Source: Symbiodinium natans
Taxonomy: Eukaryota > Sar > Dinophyceae > Suessiales > Symbiodiniaceae
NCBI GenBank assembly: GCA_905221605.1
Contig: CAJNDS010001491.1
Coordinates: forward strand, 488,860 to 531,359
Direction: 5' to 3'
Length of the DNA: 42,500 nucleotides
Shown here one piece after another: positions 1 through 10,725 of this stretch. Under the pieces are notes generated by a model. The model worked only from the letters and a program-made list of their open reading frames with translations. It searched no databases and was not told the origin of the DNA. A program made the position numbers and the translations under genes. The stretch's first letter is position 1. The number at the start of each line of letters is the position of its first letter.

Positions 1-123
1 CCTAATGACCTCTTTGGGCTACGAAGACGGTGCCTCACGGGGCCGGGAAACCGGAGCATCTGCTGCCGTCGCGGCCTCGGGGCTTGCGCGTCCAAGCTTG
101 GGGCTTAGGGATGTTGCAGAACC

Positions 124-213
124 CTGAACCCTAAACCCTAAACCCTAAACCCTAAACCCTACATACCCCAAACCCTAAAGCCCAAACCCTAAACCCTAAA
201 CCCTAAACCAATT
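124..213. repeat. CCCTAAA telomere-like array
   Basis: Degenerate CCCTAAA units in C-strand orientation. The array is internal: it is followed by unique sequence and an array of the variant CCCCAAA at 700-735. Positions 205-840 otherwise hold degenerate TTTAGGG-like text and one palindromic element, with no convincing exon. Confidence 0.9.
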
Positions 214-600
214 AGGGCTTGGGGTTTGAGGACCCAAGGCTGGGCTCCACAGTTAACAAAGCACCCAACACCCCAAAAGGATGATGGCTTCAGGGTATGG
301 GGCTTAGGGCTTCAAAATGTGCTGCGCAAGTTATAGGGCTTATAGGATTTACAGGGCTTGTAGATTTGTAGGGTTTATGTGGGGGTGACTTGTGTAGGAT
401 TTAAAAAGGTTGTTTAAGAAGGCTCTTATGGGGTTTTATAGGGTGGATGTATAGGCTTTCTAAGGTTCAATAGGATTATAGGGTTTATAGGGCGTCTAAG
501 GTTTTATGGAGTATATGAGGTTTCTAGGGTTTGTGGGTATACAAGTTGTTTATCATTAGGGCTTTTACAGCGGTTTATAGGGTGATAGCGTATACATGAG

Positions 601-687
601 GATGTTCCGCCTGAAAAGAGTCCTTAATAGGATTATAATCGGGGTCCCTATTAAGGACAGTTAGAAATTAGTATAACGGTGAACATC
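601..687. mobile_element. MITE-like palindrome, family A, copy 1
   Basis: Inverted repeat with GATGTTC at the left, an inner TCCTTAATAGG matched by CCTATTAAGGA, and GAACATC at the right. Related copies lie at 1331-1428, 2171-2259 and 3646-3747, and a half copy at 16337-16376. There is no coding capacity, so it resembles a non-autonomous element. Confidence 0.65.
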
Positions 688-897
688 CCAGTATACTAAA
701 ACCCCAAACCCCAAACCCCAAACCCCAAACCCCAAGGTTCATAATAGGTTTGTTTATAAGGCTCGCAGGGTTCAGGGTTTTGGCGGCCCAGGGATTGTAG
801 GGCTGTCAAGATCACGTTCAGGGTTTAGGGTAAGCCGTGCTCGACGTTTCTGAATCGGCTCACGCTTGAAAGCGCTATTAACTCGTTGACCGCAAGC

Positions 898-3034
898 CTA
901 CTGCTTGAGCCAATCATAAAAAGGAAACAGGTTCTCCAAACACAAATCCAGGACAAGACGCAGGCGAGTCTTTCTAACATCTCTCACTGGGGATGTCTTG
1001 AAATCCCTGAAGCTCTTAGGCTTTGGGCCCTGTTGGGCCCTCTCCTCGTTCAGCTGGTGCCACTGTCGCCGCAAGTCTTCTAGGGTTTCGGAGCTCACAC
1101 TCGGACAATCCAGGCGAAGCATGTGGTTCGTGGTCTGCTGAGAATTTGGGGTTTAGGGTTTAGGGTTCAGGGTTCAGGGTTTAGCTTCTAGGGTTTAGGG
1201 TTTAGGCTAAGCCTCGGGTTCGGGTATCGACTGCGGCTCCTGGCAATTCGTGGACCTGCGCCGCGCGCAGGTTGAGCGTGACAAGGGCCACCTTTTGCGG
1301 TTTAGGGTTTAGGGTTTCGGGCTTCGGGTGGATGTTCCCCCTTGTACTAACAGTCCTTAAAAGGGATTCTAGTACCATCCTTTATAATCCCGACTCAGGA
1401 CTGTTAGTATAAGAAGGACATCCCAAGTTTCGTGTTTAGGTCGGAAGGCATGGACACTTGCTCGCCAAGACGGCATCGCCCCTACAGCCGGATTGCTAAG
1501 GGAACTCGGTTCCCTAGCACCCGACTCAGGACCAGCAGGTAAACCGTAAAACCACCCAAAACAAAACCGAAACCCCCCAAAACCCCGAGCCCCAAAAGTC
1601 ATCCTACAACTCCCAAACCTCAACAAAAATAGAAAAAAAGGGGTCGGAATAATTGCTCATGGCTATTCCCTTCCGATCCCAAACTATATACTTATACTAT
1701 ACTGACCCCCAAAACCTCATTCGAATTGTCAAGGCCCTAGACAAACATCAGGGGCTGATTGCCTCGAGCTCGGCGGCCACCAACACGACGAGAACCGAAG
1801 GAGCCGCGACGGCCACGCGCAGGGCAACCACCTCGGAGGTCTGGTGGAGTCGGGGGCTCTGAAAAGTGGGTTGGAGGCTTACACCCTAAACCCTAAACCC
1901 TAAACCCTAAACCCTAAACCCTAAATACCCCAAACCCTAAACCCCAAACCCCAAACCCCAAATCCTAAACCCTAAACCCTAAACCCTAAACCCTAAACCC
2001 TAAACCCGAAACAACAAGGCGGGTTTGGCAGTCAGGGTTAGGGACGTAGGGCTCAAGGTCTAGGGCGTGCAGCTCGGTGACTTGGGGGCCCCTTGCAACA
2101 CCCTCACGCCCGGGACCCTGAAGTTTGAATCCTAAACCCTGTAGAACCTAAGCCCTAACTCCCTAAGCTTGGGATGTTTCCCTTTATACTAACCGTCCTC
2201 AACAGGGATTCTAGTACACCCATCCGAATTCCTCTTAAGGACTGTTTCTATAACATCCCAACCGTAGACGCCGTCGTGTGCACAGCTCTGAGACGCTGAA
2301 AGCAGCCAACCTCTAAACCCAACACCTCCCCGGGTAAAAAACAAACAACACCGAATAGCCCCAAAGCCCTAAAGCCATGGCCCGAAAAGACACCACCAAA
2401 ACCTTCTGACACACCCCAAAGACATCCTTGACAACAGCCCTACACCCCTACAACCCTAAAGGCCTGGCAAAACATGCCGAATAAGCAAAACACAAAAACA
2501 AGAAGGCTGAAGCCAAGAGCTGCTAAACACCCCAAACACCCTGAACACCCTGTACCCTGAACTCAAAACCCTAAACCCTACACCCCAAACCCCAAACCCT
2601 AAACCCTGAACCCTAACCCCAACACCCAAACTCCCCTAAACACCAAACAAACCCTGAGAACCCTAAACCCTAGACCCTAAACCCTAAACCCTAAACCCTA
2701 AACCCCCCGGTATCTCAAGGCCGCGGCCCGGCTGTCGCTTTCGAAGGCCTGGTCGCGCTAGGACTCCAAGGGTGTTGGGTTTAGGGTTTAGGGTTTAGGG
2801 TTTAGGGTTTAGGGTTTAGGGTTTAGGGTTTAGGGTTTAGGGTTTAGGGTTTAGGGTTTAGGGTTTCGGGTTTCGGGTTTAGGGTTTAGGGTTTCGGGTT
2901 TAGGGTTTCGGGGCAAGGGCCCCCTATAGGCCCTAATATCCCCAAGCGGGCCTAAGACTTGGAGCCCTGCGCCCGCGGCCCCCCACCTGCTCCAGCTGGA
3001 CCGTGCGAAGGTGCTCCACAGCAGCCGGCCACGC
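898..3034 (-). CDS. 3' end of a multi-exon gene, unknown protein
   Basis: Four exons read on the minus strand, all in phase 0: 3034-2987, 2757-2704, 1291-1256 and 1137-898, the last with stop TAG. They have AG acceptors and GT donors, for example CAG|GTGGGG after the first and CAG|GTCCAC after the third. The donor of the second lies in the repeat (GG|GTTTAGGG). Pieces of the product are AWPAAVEHLRTVQLEQ, RDQAFESDSRAAALRY and VALVTLNLRAAQ; the last exon adds 79 residues with a helical look (DLRRQWHQLNEE) and ends FYDWLKQ. I do not recognise the family. The intron between 2704 and 1291 carries two family-A palindromes. Another possible exon lies near 1750-1860. The strand of the last exon is well supported; the order of the earlier ones rests on matching phases. 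Confidence 0.55.
1331..1428. mobile_element. MITE-like palindrome, family A, copy 2
   Basis: Begins GATGTTCCCCCTTGTACTAA and ends with the near-complement TTAGTATAAGAAGGACATCC. It lies in the predicted intron between 2704 and 1291. Confidence 0.7.
1881..2010. repeat. CCCTAAA array with CCCCAAA block
   Basis: About 18 units, including a short homogeneous run of the variant CCCCAAA. It lies inside a predicted intron. Confidence 0.9.
2171..2259. mobile_element. MITE-like palindrome, family A, copy 3
   Basis: GGGATGTTTCCCTTTATACT at the left and ACTGTTTCTATAACATCCC at the right, diverged from copies 2 and 4. It lies in the same predicted intron as copy 2. The next 300 bases (2260-2640) hold C-rich decayed repeat text and no clear exon. 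Confidence 0.65.
2773..2908. repeat. TTTAGGG array
   Basis: About 19 near-perfect units in G-strand orientation, directly upstream (minus strand) of the exon at 2757-2704, so the transcript carries CCCTAAA just before the acceptor. Confidence 0.95.
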
Positions 3035-3047
3035 CTGCCATTCCAAG

Positions 3048-3206
3048 GATTTAGGGTTTAGGGTTTAGGGTTGAGGGTTGAGGTTTGAGGGTTGAGGGTT
3101 TAGGGTTTAGGGTTTAGGGTTTAGGGTTTAGGGTTTAGGGTTTAGGGTTTAGGGTTTAGGGTTTAGGGTTTAGGGTTTAGGGTTTAGGGTTTAGGGTTTG
3201 GGGTCG
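3048..3206. repeat. TTTAGGG array
   Basis: About 22 units. On the minus strand it precedes the acceptor of the exon at 3034-2987. Confidence 0.95.
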
Positions 3207-3502
3207 TGCGGTTGAGATCAGGCCCTTTTTTTCTTAAACAATAGCGTTTAGGGTCTTCGAGGTTCTATCTCTTTGGCTTCACTTTTGAAGCGGGGCGGAG
3301 AGTTCTATTTGCAGAGAAGCATCATTTCTAAAGAAGCATCGCCTAAAAGACCCTAAGCCCTTTATCAGCCCTAAACCCCTCAACCCTCAACCCTCAACCC
3401 TCAACCCTAAACCCTAAACCCTAAACCCTAAACCCTAAACCCTAAACCCTAAATTAGGACCCTCGACTCTCAGCCCTATACATCCTGAAGCCAAGAGGGT
3501 AC

Positions 3503-4247
3503 CTGAAGACGGAGACCACCTCAAAAAGCACAAGCCCGGACCCTCACAAGCCACAAACCCTAAACCCCATAATCCCTAATCCCTAAACCCTAAACCCTGA
3601 ACCCGAAACCCTAAACCCCAAACCCTAAACCCTACGCCCTAAACTTGGGGATGCTCCCCAGTGTACTTACTAACAGTCCTCAGTAGGGATGATAAAGGGG
3701 TACTATAATCCCGATTAAACACTGTTAGTATAAGGGGGAACATCCCAACCCAAAACCTAAACCCTAAATGCCCAAACCTTGACTTCTGGAAACACTCCCA
3801 ACCCCTGCAGAATGAAACTTCTAAGCTAGGGAAAAGCCTTTCTCCAAACCCTTTCCACCCGGAACCCTAAACCGTAAACCCTAAACCCCTAAATCCGAAA
3901 CTCTCAAACTTAAGCTCTGAAATTAAAGTGTCGGAGATTGATGGGCAGGCATATGTGGGTGATTGGAACTATCACCCATTATAACCCTATGTCTCTGCGC
4001 ATATCACATACCCCGACCCTACTTGTCTCTACTCATGAGATTGTTTGCTGACCCATAGACCCGAACCAAACGCTATGCACCTTTACTGAAGACTTGCACA
4101 CCCTAGAGCGGCCCAAAAATAACTTAACCCTAAACCCTAAACCCTAACCCCTAAACCCCTAAACCCTAAACTCTAAACCCTTGAGAGCCTCCGCACGCAG
4201 GGACCATACTATGAGCTGCGATTTCGAGGCGGCTACTAGGAAGTCGC
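3503..4247 (-). CDS. WD40-like exon pair
   Basis: Exon 4247-4179 (acceptor GCGCCAG, donor in the repeat, G|GTTTAGAG) reads DFLVAASKSQLIVWSLRAEA and then LK. This fits the last two strands of a WD40 blade, with a hydrophobic strand followed by IVWSL. Exon 3542-3503 (TGTGAG acceptor, CAG|GTACCC donor) continues in phase as GSGLVLFEVVSVF. It ends in phase 2, which does not fit the phase-0 start of the exon at 3034, so an exon is missing or the gene ends between them. A beta-propeller repeat protein is the best reading, but one blade is thin evidence. Confidence 0.45.
3646..3747. mobile_element. MITE-like palindrome, family A, copy 4
   Basis: GGGGATGCTCCCCAGTGTAC at the left and TTAGTATAAGGGGGAACATC at the right. 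The following 3750-4120 holds decayed C-type repeats and an unclassified AT-richer stretch at 3900-4110. Confidence 0.7.
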
Positions 4248-4422
4248 CTGGCGCAACACCAAGAGATTTTGTTGCTTTGAGTTGAGTTTGGGGTGTTGGG
4301 CGTCGGGCACCCTAAACCCTATACCCTTAACCCCTAAACCCAAACCCGGCTCGGTTCGTGGGTTTGGGGTTTCAGGCGTGAGGGGGGGGTTCGGAGTCTT
4401 GCGGCATTGCGTTTTTGGGGTT

Positions 4423-4522
4423 TAGGGTTAATTAGGGTTTAGGGTTTAGGGTTTAGGGTTTAGGGTTTAGGGTTTAGGGCTTAGGGCTTAGGGCTTAGGG
4501 CTTAGGGCTTAGGGTTTAGGGG
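4423..4522. repeat. TTTAGGG array turning into GGGCTTA
   Basis: Canonical units followed by a homogeneous run of the variant AGGGCTT. Confidence 0.95.
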
Positions 4523-4531
4523 GTTCCGTGC

Positions 4532-4627
4532 CTGGGTTCAGACATGAATCGAACGAGCGGACGGAGAGCGGTTCTGACTGAGCAGCGGCGGGCTGTGTCT
4601 GAGGCCAAAGAACGACGAACGGACAAG
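4532..4627 (-). CDS. Candidate exon, strand uncertain
   Basis: Unique island between G-type arrays. On the minus strand a good acceptor (TTTGGCCTCAG) opens TQPAAAQSEPLSVRSFDS with a possible GTCTGA donor. On the plus strand ATG opens a 28-codon frame ending at a consensus donor, AAG|GTGAGT. Neighbours favour minus; the plus donor is the better site. A second island, 4803-4905, reads LFRLLGLRCLHHLKRQIS on the minus strand. Confidence 0.3.
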
Positions 4628-5099
4628 GTGAGTGTCTTGGGGTTTAGGGTTTAGGGTTTAGGGTTTAGGGTTTAGGGTTTAGGGTTTATGGTTTAGGGTT
4701 TAGGCTTGAGGGTTTAGGGTTCAGGGTTTAGGGTTTAGGGCCAGACCCCAATGACTGGAGGGCTCAGGGCTAACAAACAGTGAAAAAGTGAACCCCTAAA
4801 CCCACGTCCTGAGATCTGACGCTTGAGATGGTGCAGGCACCTCAAGCCCAAAAGCCGAAAAAGCTGCATGCCAGCCGGATAGCACCTAATTTAGGTGGCC
4901 TTAAGAATTTAGAACATGGGTTTAGGGTTTAGGCTTAGGGTCTTGGAGGGCCGTGTGGTCAACTTCTACTAGGGACCATAAGGGGGAAACCTTTAGCAGG
5001 TATTCCCGAAACCCTAAACCCTAAACCCTAGAACCCTAAACCCTAAACCCTAAACCCTAGAACCCTAAACCCTAAACCCGAAACCCGAAACCCACGAAC

Positions 5100-5575
5100 C
5101 ATAAAAACCCCTAAGCACGCCCACTTGGCGGGGTCGGACCCCAAAGGCCCAAAGGACTATCATTCCTCACCCTAGGACCCCACCGACCCCCCAAAAAATA
5201 AAAAATAAATAAATAAAATCAAATAAAAACAAACAAGAAACAGAAAAAGATGGAAACCCCCCCCCCCCCGGTTGAAGGCTTAGCCCACCCACCCACCCCA
5301 CCCCCCAAGGATCCCTCCCAGACCCCGGCCGTCAGGTGCCATCGCCATTCGTTCCTTGCGGCTCTTTGGTCGGTGGTGTTTTTTTTTTTAAACTTGCTGT
5401 TTCTTAGAAAGGACTAAGGGAACTAGGTACAATATAGAGCCCCTTCAAAGGCTGGTACAGGCGGATAGAAGGTACCTAATTCCCTCATTACTCAGAGCCG
5501 GTAGGCCTAGGACCTGCTATAGTGTTGGGGTTTGAGGGCTTTGGGGTATTAGACGCCGTGGGCTTTAGGGGTTGG
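5100..5575. other. Exon-poor stretch with A/T- and C-rich runs
   Basis: Holds A-rich simple sequence at 5185-5245, poly-C at 5257-5270, poly-T near 5381-5390, and a degenerate palindrome at 5400-5510 related to element family B (TTCTTAGAAAGG .. TCCCTCATTACTCAG). No exon is supported. Confidence 0.6.
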
Positions 5576-5809
5576 CCCTGAACCCTAAACCCTGAACCCT
5601 GAACCCTAAACCCTCAACCGGTTCGGGCAGTGTTTTGAACCCTGGCTCTCATAAACCCGTCAGCGTTTGTCGGCCAGCTGCCACATGCAAAGGCAGTTTA
5701 GGGGCTTCAGGGCGCTAAGGCCCTGCAGCTTTGGGGTTTTGGGGCTGTAGGGTTCGGGGCTCAAGTGCCGCCATTCTGGGTTGCAAGCACAAGCTGGCTG
5801 ACGGAACAC

Positions 5810-7226
5810 CTGCTGGATTGTACTGCCGTGTACTGGCGCCTCCGACAACTCAGACCCAAGGAGCCCCTTGTGGTGGCGTCCGAAGTTCCCAAGCAACCCC
5901 AAACCCCAAACCCTAAACCCTAAACCCTAAACCCCTAAACCCTAAACCCTAAACCCTAAACCCTAAACCCTAAACCCTAAACCCTAAACCCTAAACCCTA
6001 AACCCTAAACCCTAACCCTAAACCCTAAACCCCCTAAACCCTAAACCCTAAACCCATTACATGGGGGGCCCTCTTGAAGGTGTTGACCAGTTTAGCAGGG
6101 CGGGAACCAGGGCATGGACTGGATCAGCACCTGTTTCGGGCTTTCAATGAACCGGTTTTGGGGTTCAGGGTTTTAGGGTTTAGGGTTTTTAGGGTTCTTA
6201 GGGTTCTAGGGTTCTGGGAATCTAGGGTTTTAGGGTTCTAGGGTTCTTGGGTTCTGGCTAGGGTTCAGGGTTTGGGGTTTTAGGGTTTTAGGGCTTTAGG
6301 GTTTTTGGGCTTTAGGGTTTTAGGGTTTTAAGGTTTTAAGGTTTTAGGGTTTAGGGGGTTCCACTACAGCAGGTCCTATAGTGCACCCTGGCAACTCCAA
6401 ACCTAAAACCCCTCGGAGAGCTGGGACAGCTGCCAATTCCTGCCCGCCGGTGGCAACGTCTACCTTCGCTGTTTAGGGTTTAGGGTTGAGGGTTTAGGGT
6501 TTAGGGTTTAGGGTTTAGGGTTTAGGGTTTAGGTTTAGGGTTTAGGGTTTAGGGCTTAAAAGTTTAGGGTCTAGGGCTTAGGGTTATCCACCCTCCACCC
6601 TAAACCCTAGAAACCCTCGACCCAAGGCTTGGGCGGCCACCAACCACATGAGGCTGCCAGGCTGGGCACTGCAGGAACGGCGACCCAAACACTAAGAGTG
6701 TCCTCTTCCTTGTAGCCCCAATCAGACTAGAAGGAAAGCTCGCCGAAAAAAAATAGGCTCTAAACCCTAAACCCTAAGCCCTAAGCCCTAAACCCTAAAT
6801 CCTAGACCCTAACCCTTGACCCTAAACCCATTCAAATTAACAGGCCCCTGGATGGACCTCGGACAAGCCCGAGTCCTGGGATCCCAAAAAGTAGATCCCC
6901 TTAAGGATTTTGGGTTTAAGGTTTAGGGTTTTATGCTTTAGGGTTTAGGGTTCCTGAGAATGACCCAATCGTAGTACGGGGTACTAGTTGGGGGCTCTAC
7001 TTGACAAATTGCCACCATTTGGGCCACCAACTTCAAACACTGAGCATACAAACCACTCTTGCTTCACTTTCAACGCACCAGACTTGTGGGGGTTCAAGAA
7101 CATCCAAATATAGATAGGATTCCTTTATAATAAGGACCCCAATAATCAATAACCCACCCCCCTTGTCCGCGCCTGGCGTGCGACGGTCTGACGCACTTCC
7201 GCCGATACGGAGAGCTGGTTTTTCGC
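5810..7226 (-). CDS. Six-exon gene block, unknown protein
   Basis: Minus-strand exons 7226-7158, 6899-6858, 6726-6645, 6468-6410, 6140-6088 and 5866-5810. Phases agree across all five introns (0, 0, 1, 0, 2). Acceptors include TTAAACAG, TTTCCTTCTAG and CCCTAAACAG; donors include GTGGGT, GTCCAT, GTTGGT and, in the repeat, GTTTTAGG. Product pieces are AKNQLSVSAEVRQTVARQAR, GIYFLGSQDSGLSE, SDWGYKEEDTLSVWVAVPA, KVDVATGGQELAAVPALRG and PETGADPVHALVPALLN. The family is not recognised. The exons sit between CCCTAAA arrays on the left and TTTAGGG arrays on the right, in plus-strand view. Some islands are also open on the plus strand (for example 6088-6153), so strand rests on chain consistency. Confidence 0.55.
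5895..6052. repeat. CCCTAAA array
   Basis: About 22 units, mostly perfect, in the predicted intron between exons 6140-6088 and 5866-5810. Confidence 0.95.
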
Positions 7227-7404
7227 CTGTTTAAGCCGGGTCTAGGGTTTAGGGCTTAGGGTTTAGGGTTTGGGGTTTAGCGTTTAGAGTTTCGGCCGAG
7301 ATTTCCGGGCGACCAAGCACCTTAAAAAACTTCGCGCCCCCCCAGAAAGCCCCCTAGGCTGTAACTCTAACCCCGAACTCCTAAGCCCTATACGGGCGTT
7401 TCCG

Positions 7405-7460
7405 AAATTAGGGGTACCTTGTTGGGGCCCTTATGAAAAGGGAATCCTACTATTAAACCC
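7405..7460. mobile_element. Element family D fragment
   Basis: TTTCCGAAATTAGGGGTACC followed by TTGGGGCCCTTATGAAAAGG. It matches copies at 10790-10865, 12395-12500 and 13127-13215, and is probably a truncated non-autonomous element. Confidence 0.5.
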
Positions 7461-7486
7461 TAAACCTTCAACCATAAACCCTAAAC

Positions 7487-7579
7487 CCCATAGGTAGCGG
7501 GTGGGCCTCCCGATCTGCACGTGGCACGGCCGGCGGGTGCATGGCCACGTGGTGCACGATGGCTGGCAGGTGCCAAAGC
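7487..7579 (-). CDS. Candidate exon, frame uncertain
   Basis: A 93-base GC-rich island with CCCTAAA on the left and TTTAGGG on the right, acceptor CTCTGAG and donor G|GTTTAGGG. All three minus frames are open. One reads LWHLPAIVHHVAMHPPAVP and resembles a WD40 strand (RLWHL). The downstream phase does not choose the frame. Confidence 0.4.
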
Positions 7580-7603
7580 CTCAGAGCAGCAGGGTTCAGG
7601 GTG

Positions 7604-7746
7604 TGGGGTTTAGGGTTTAGGGTTTAGGGTTTAGGGTTTAGGGTTTAGGGTTTAGGGTTTAGGGTTTAGGGTTTAGGGTTTAGGGTTTAGGGTTTAGGGA
7701 TTCGGGATTCGGGTTTCGGGTTTAGGGTTTAGGGTTTAGGGTTTAC
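7604..7746. repeat. TTTAGGG array
   Basis: About 20 units, with a few GATTCGG/TTTCGGG variants near its right end. The island 7747-7832 that follows has a possible minus exon (acceptor TACGCAG, donor ATG|GTGCCC). Confidence 0.95.
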
Positions 7747-7831
7747 AGAGCCTAGTGGGGGGCACCATGAAGGGGGATGGGAGCTTGAGCATCCTGAGTG
7801 ACGGAATTCGACCGATCCCTGTGAGCTGCGT

Positions 7832-7957
7832 ACCTAAACCCTAAACCCTAAACCCTAAACCCTACACCCTAAACCCTAAAACCCTAAAACCCTAAACCCT
7901 AAACCCTAAACCCTAAACCAAAACCCTAAACCCTAAACCCTAAACCCTAAACCCTAA
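7832..7957. repeat. CCCTAAA array
   Basis: About 18 units in C-strand orientation. Confidence 0.95.
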
Positions 7958-8053
7958 AGGCCGCTTGGCAACTTCGGGCTTAAGGTTGGCGAATCTCAGG
8001 CGTTGGCCCCTTATGTAAGGTCATTCCTGGCGGGACCAGAAAAGCCCCTGCTT

Positions 8054-8153
8054 CTTAGTAGGGAATGGGGGAATGAGGTACCCTATATGATCCCTTAAAA
8101 GGGTATATATAGGGAGACAGAGGGTGCCTCATTCCCTCATTCCCTACTAAGAA
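8054..8153. mobile_element. Palindromic element family B, copy 1
   Basis: TTCTTAGTAGGGAATG at the left and CATTCCCTACTAAGAA at the right, with an inner GGTACCCTATAT/ATATAGGG pairing. The 9-base word CCAGAAAAG occurs on both sides (about 8035-8043 and 8158-8166), a possible target duplication. On the minus strand it starts G|GTTCTTAG and is followed by GCAG, so it could be spliced out whole. Confidence 0.7.
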
Positions 8154-8243
8154 CCGGCCAGAAAAGGGCCCGAGATGTCGCAGTCTGCTTACTTTTGGAT
8201 GGCTAGCTAGAGGTTCGACGTATTTGTAGGCCAGCCCACTCTA

Positions 8244-8340
8244 CACCCTAAACCCTAAACCCTAAACCCTAAACCCTAAACCCTAAACCCTAAACCCTAA
8301 ACCCTAAACCCTAAACCCTAAACCCTAAACCCTAAACCCC
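8244..8340. repeat. CCCTAAA array
   Basis: About 14 perfect units left of the exon at 8364-8427. Confidence 0.95.
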
Positions 8341-8363
8341 AAGCCCATCGACACTCATTTCAC

Positions 8364-8427
8364 CGCGTGGGGCTCGGCCTCCTTGCAAGTTCGCCCGGCT
8401 CAGCATCCAACTCCACGAAAACTTGCC
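8364..8427 (-). CDS. Internal exon, unknown protein
   Basis: Acceptor TTTCAATAAGCAG, 21 codons plus one base, donor GCG|GTGAAATG. It reads GKFSWSWMLSRANLQGGRAP and then R. The flanks follow the window rule, with CCCTAAA at 8244-8340 and TTTAGGG at 8455-8532. Confidence 0.5.
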
Positions 8428-8669
8428 CTGCTTATTGAAATTCAGACCCAAAATCAGGGTTTAGGGTTTAGGGTTTAGGGTTTAGGGTTTAGGGTTTAGG
8501 GTTTAGGGTCTAGGGTTTAGGGTTTAGGGTTTGAATCGTGTGAGTTGGAGGGTGAAGCTTGAAACGGCTCTATGCACAAAGCAGCTCCCATCTTAGGAGC
8601 CGCTGGGCTAGGAGGATGGGTTTGAGGCTTCGGGTCTCGGATTGATTTAGGCTTCCCGAGATTTAAGGA

Positions 8670-8866
8670 GGGTTTAGGGTTTAGGGTTTAGGGTTTAGGG
8701 TATAGGGTTTAGGGTTTAGGGTTTAGGGTTTAGGGGCTTAGGGCTTAGGGCTTAGGGGTTTAGGGTTTAGGGTTTAGGGTTTAGGGTTTAGGGTTTAGGG
8801 TTTAGGGTTTAGGGTTTAGGGTTTAGGGTTTAGGGTTTAGGGTTTAGGGTTTAGGGTTTACGGTTG
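8670..8866. repeat. TTTAGGG array
   Basis: About 27 units, with a short GGGCTTA run in the middle. Confidence 0.95.
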
Positions 8867-8984
8867 AGGGTCTTTTTCTGGGTTTAGGATTTAGGGGGCT
8901 AAGGTGGCTTTGGGGGGTGTTAAGGCCTAGGCAATTTGGGCTGCCTGTTGAATGCATCTTGTGGTGGTTAGGATGTCTTCCTTT

Positions 8985-9190
8985 TAGGGTTGAGGGTTTA
9001 GGGTTAGGGTTTAGGGTTTAGGGCTTAGGGTTTAGGGTTTAGGGTTTAGGGTTTAGGGTTTAGGGCTTAGGGTTTCGGGTTTCGGGTTTCGGGTTTAGGG
9101 TTTGGGGTTTAGGGTTTAGGGTTTAGGGTTTCGGGTTTCGGGTTTAGGGTTTCGGGTTTCGGGTTTAGGGTTTAGGGTTTAGGGCTTAGG
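8985..9190. repeat. TTTAGGG array with TTTCGGG variants
   Basis: About 29 units; GGGTTTC variants occur in clusters rather than singly. Confidence 0.95.
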
Positions 9191-9480
9191 AATGTTACCC
9201 CAAGCGGCAGCCAGAATATCATTCTTCAGGACTGTTACGGGTTGTAGGCCCGTAGGCCATCTTGGGGCGTGCGGAGGTTTAAAAACCCCAGAGGGCTTGA
9301 ATCCCGATTTTCCATGGGCCGCATCCTCACGAGAGGTGCTTTTTGATGCTCTTCGGGTGTCCTATACTGAACTTGGAACCCTAGCAAAAAGTTATCATTT
9401 TTGCCGGTTCTGAGGAATTAAAGTACCCAAGAGTTTAAAATTATAAAATTATTTCCAAGTATCCCGAAGTTTCGGGGTGT
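9191..9480. other. Unique AT-richer spacer
   Basis: Carries GGAATGTTACCCC and TTCAGGACTGTTACGGG, which resemble a decayed family-A element, and then an AT-rich tract (9415-9465). The plus-strand open frame through 9192-9413 lacks convincing protein character. The next island, 9485-9570, may be a minus exon after GATGTGCAG reading TGEAAVMLGRSSNAPKRWRH, but the opposite strand is also open. Confidence 0.4.
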
Positions 9481-9579
9481 GGGGGGGGCTCAGGGCTTCG
9501 CCTCCGACATGCCGCCAACGCTTTGGGGCATTAGAGCTCCTTCCCAACATGACGGCAGCTTCTCCTGTTCTGCACATCG

Positions 9580-9697
9580 CACCCTAAACCCTAAACCCTA
9601 AACCCCAAACCCTAAACCCTAAACCCTAAACCCTAAACCCCAAACCCTAAACCCTAAACCCCAAACCCTAAACCCCAAACCCTAAACCCTAAACCCT
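9580..9697. repeat. CCCTAAA/CCCCAAA mixed array
   Basis: About 17 units. To its right, 9716-9793 is an island with a strong plus-strand acceptor (TCCTTCCTCCTCAG) and GTGGGT donor, also open on the minus strand. Confidence 0.9.
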
Positions 9698-10069
9698 CCT
9701 CCTTCCTCCTCAGACCAAGTCCACGCCACCCAAGCTCTGAGGGCTCACGGGACTGGTACTCTCCGAGGCATCCCCATCGCCCCGTGGGTAGCGCCCTCGG
9801 CGAGGGTTTCGGGTCTAGGGTTTAGGGCTTTGGGGGTTTGGGGGTTAGGGTTTAGGGTTTAGGGTTTAGGGTTTAGGGTTGAGGGTTGAGGGTTGAGGGT
9901 TGAGGGTTGCGGGTTTAGGGTTTAGGGTTTAGGGTTTAGGTAAGGCTTTGGATTTAGGGCAGGGATCCAAGCAACCCGCCATTTTTTGGTCTTGATGGTT
10001 GCGTTGGCTTCTGTGAACTGGTTGCTTTCTTGCTATCTCTTTCGCTTGCTTTTGCTCGCTTCTCAATCA

Positions 10070-10101
10070 ATCTCTCTCTCTCTCTCTCTCCCTCCCTCCC
10101 T
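10070..10101. repeat. (CT)n microsatellite
   Basis: TCTCTCTC run grading into CCCTCCCT and then directly into a CCCTAAA array. Confidence 0.9.
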
Positions 10102-10140
10102 AAACCCTAAACCCTAAACCCTAAACCCTAAACCCTAAAC

Positions 10141-10260
10141 CCCTCCTTTTTTGAAGAAATACTCTTTCAATTCCATCCCAGGTTCCAGACAGTGCCTGTG
10201 CCGCTTCGTGGGCAGAGGCGGCATCTGCCTCGGTGCTTGTCAGTCTGGGCTCCCACCCCT
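10141..10260 (-). CDS. Internal exon, unknown protein
   Basis: A strong acceptor (CTTCTCTTCAG) opens 39 codons: GWEPRLTSTEADAASAHEAA, then QALSGTWDGIERVFLQKRR. It ends at a donor inside the repeat, GG|GTTTAGGG. It is 120 bases long, starts in phase 1 and ends in phase 1. The family is not recognised. The opposite strand is also partly open. Confidence 0.55.
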
Positions 10261-10725
10261 CTGAAGAGAAGTTTCCCGGGCTATTCAAGATCAGGGGGGG
10301 GTGGGGGTCCAGTGGGCTCCGCTATGAAGACAAGTTTCGGAAGAATATTTCGTGTGGGCCACCTTTAAAAAAGGGGCCTGTCTCCTCCGGGGGGCTCCCA
10401 TGTTCAGGAGTGAGGGTGGGGGGGAGGGGAAGAGGGTGCACCCTAAACCCTCAACCCTAAATCCTAAACCCTAAACCCTAGGATTCTACAACCTGATGCA
10501 AATGGCCGTACTCTGACCCAAACCAGGATTTGAATCTGAATTCATTTCAGTTCGAGAAGCCTAAGTTAGGGGTTTCAGTATAGGGCTGAAGTAGCTGGCA
10601 TGACCCACAGAGATTGGGCCTTCATACCGGAGGCGAGGTGTTTAGATCTAGTGTCAGCTAGCCCGATTCTCATTTTAACCGCCTATAAATAGCTCGATGC
10701 CCTCGATGCCCCAAAAACCTTGAAC

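Noticed and set aside
3455-3550. WD40-like reading LRWSPSSGTLLASG on the minus strand
   Set aside because: It is out of frame with the exon at 4247-4179; the phase-consistent frame reads SGLVLFEVVSVF, so the resemblance is probably chance.
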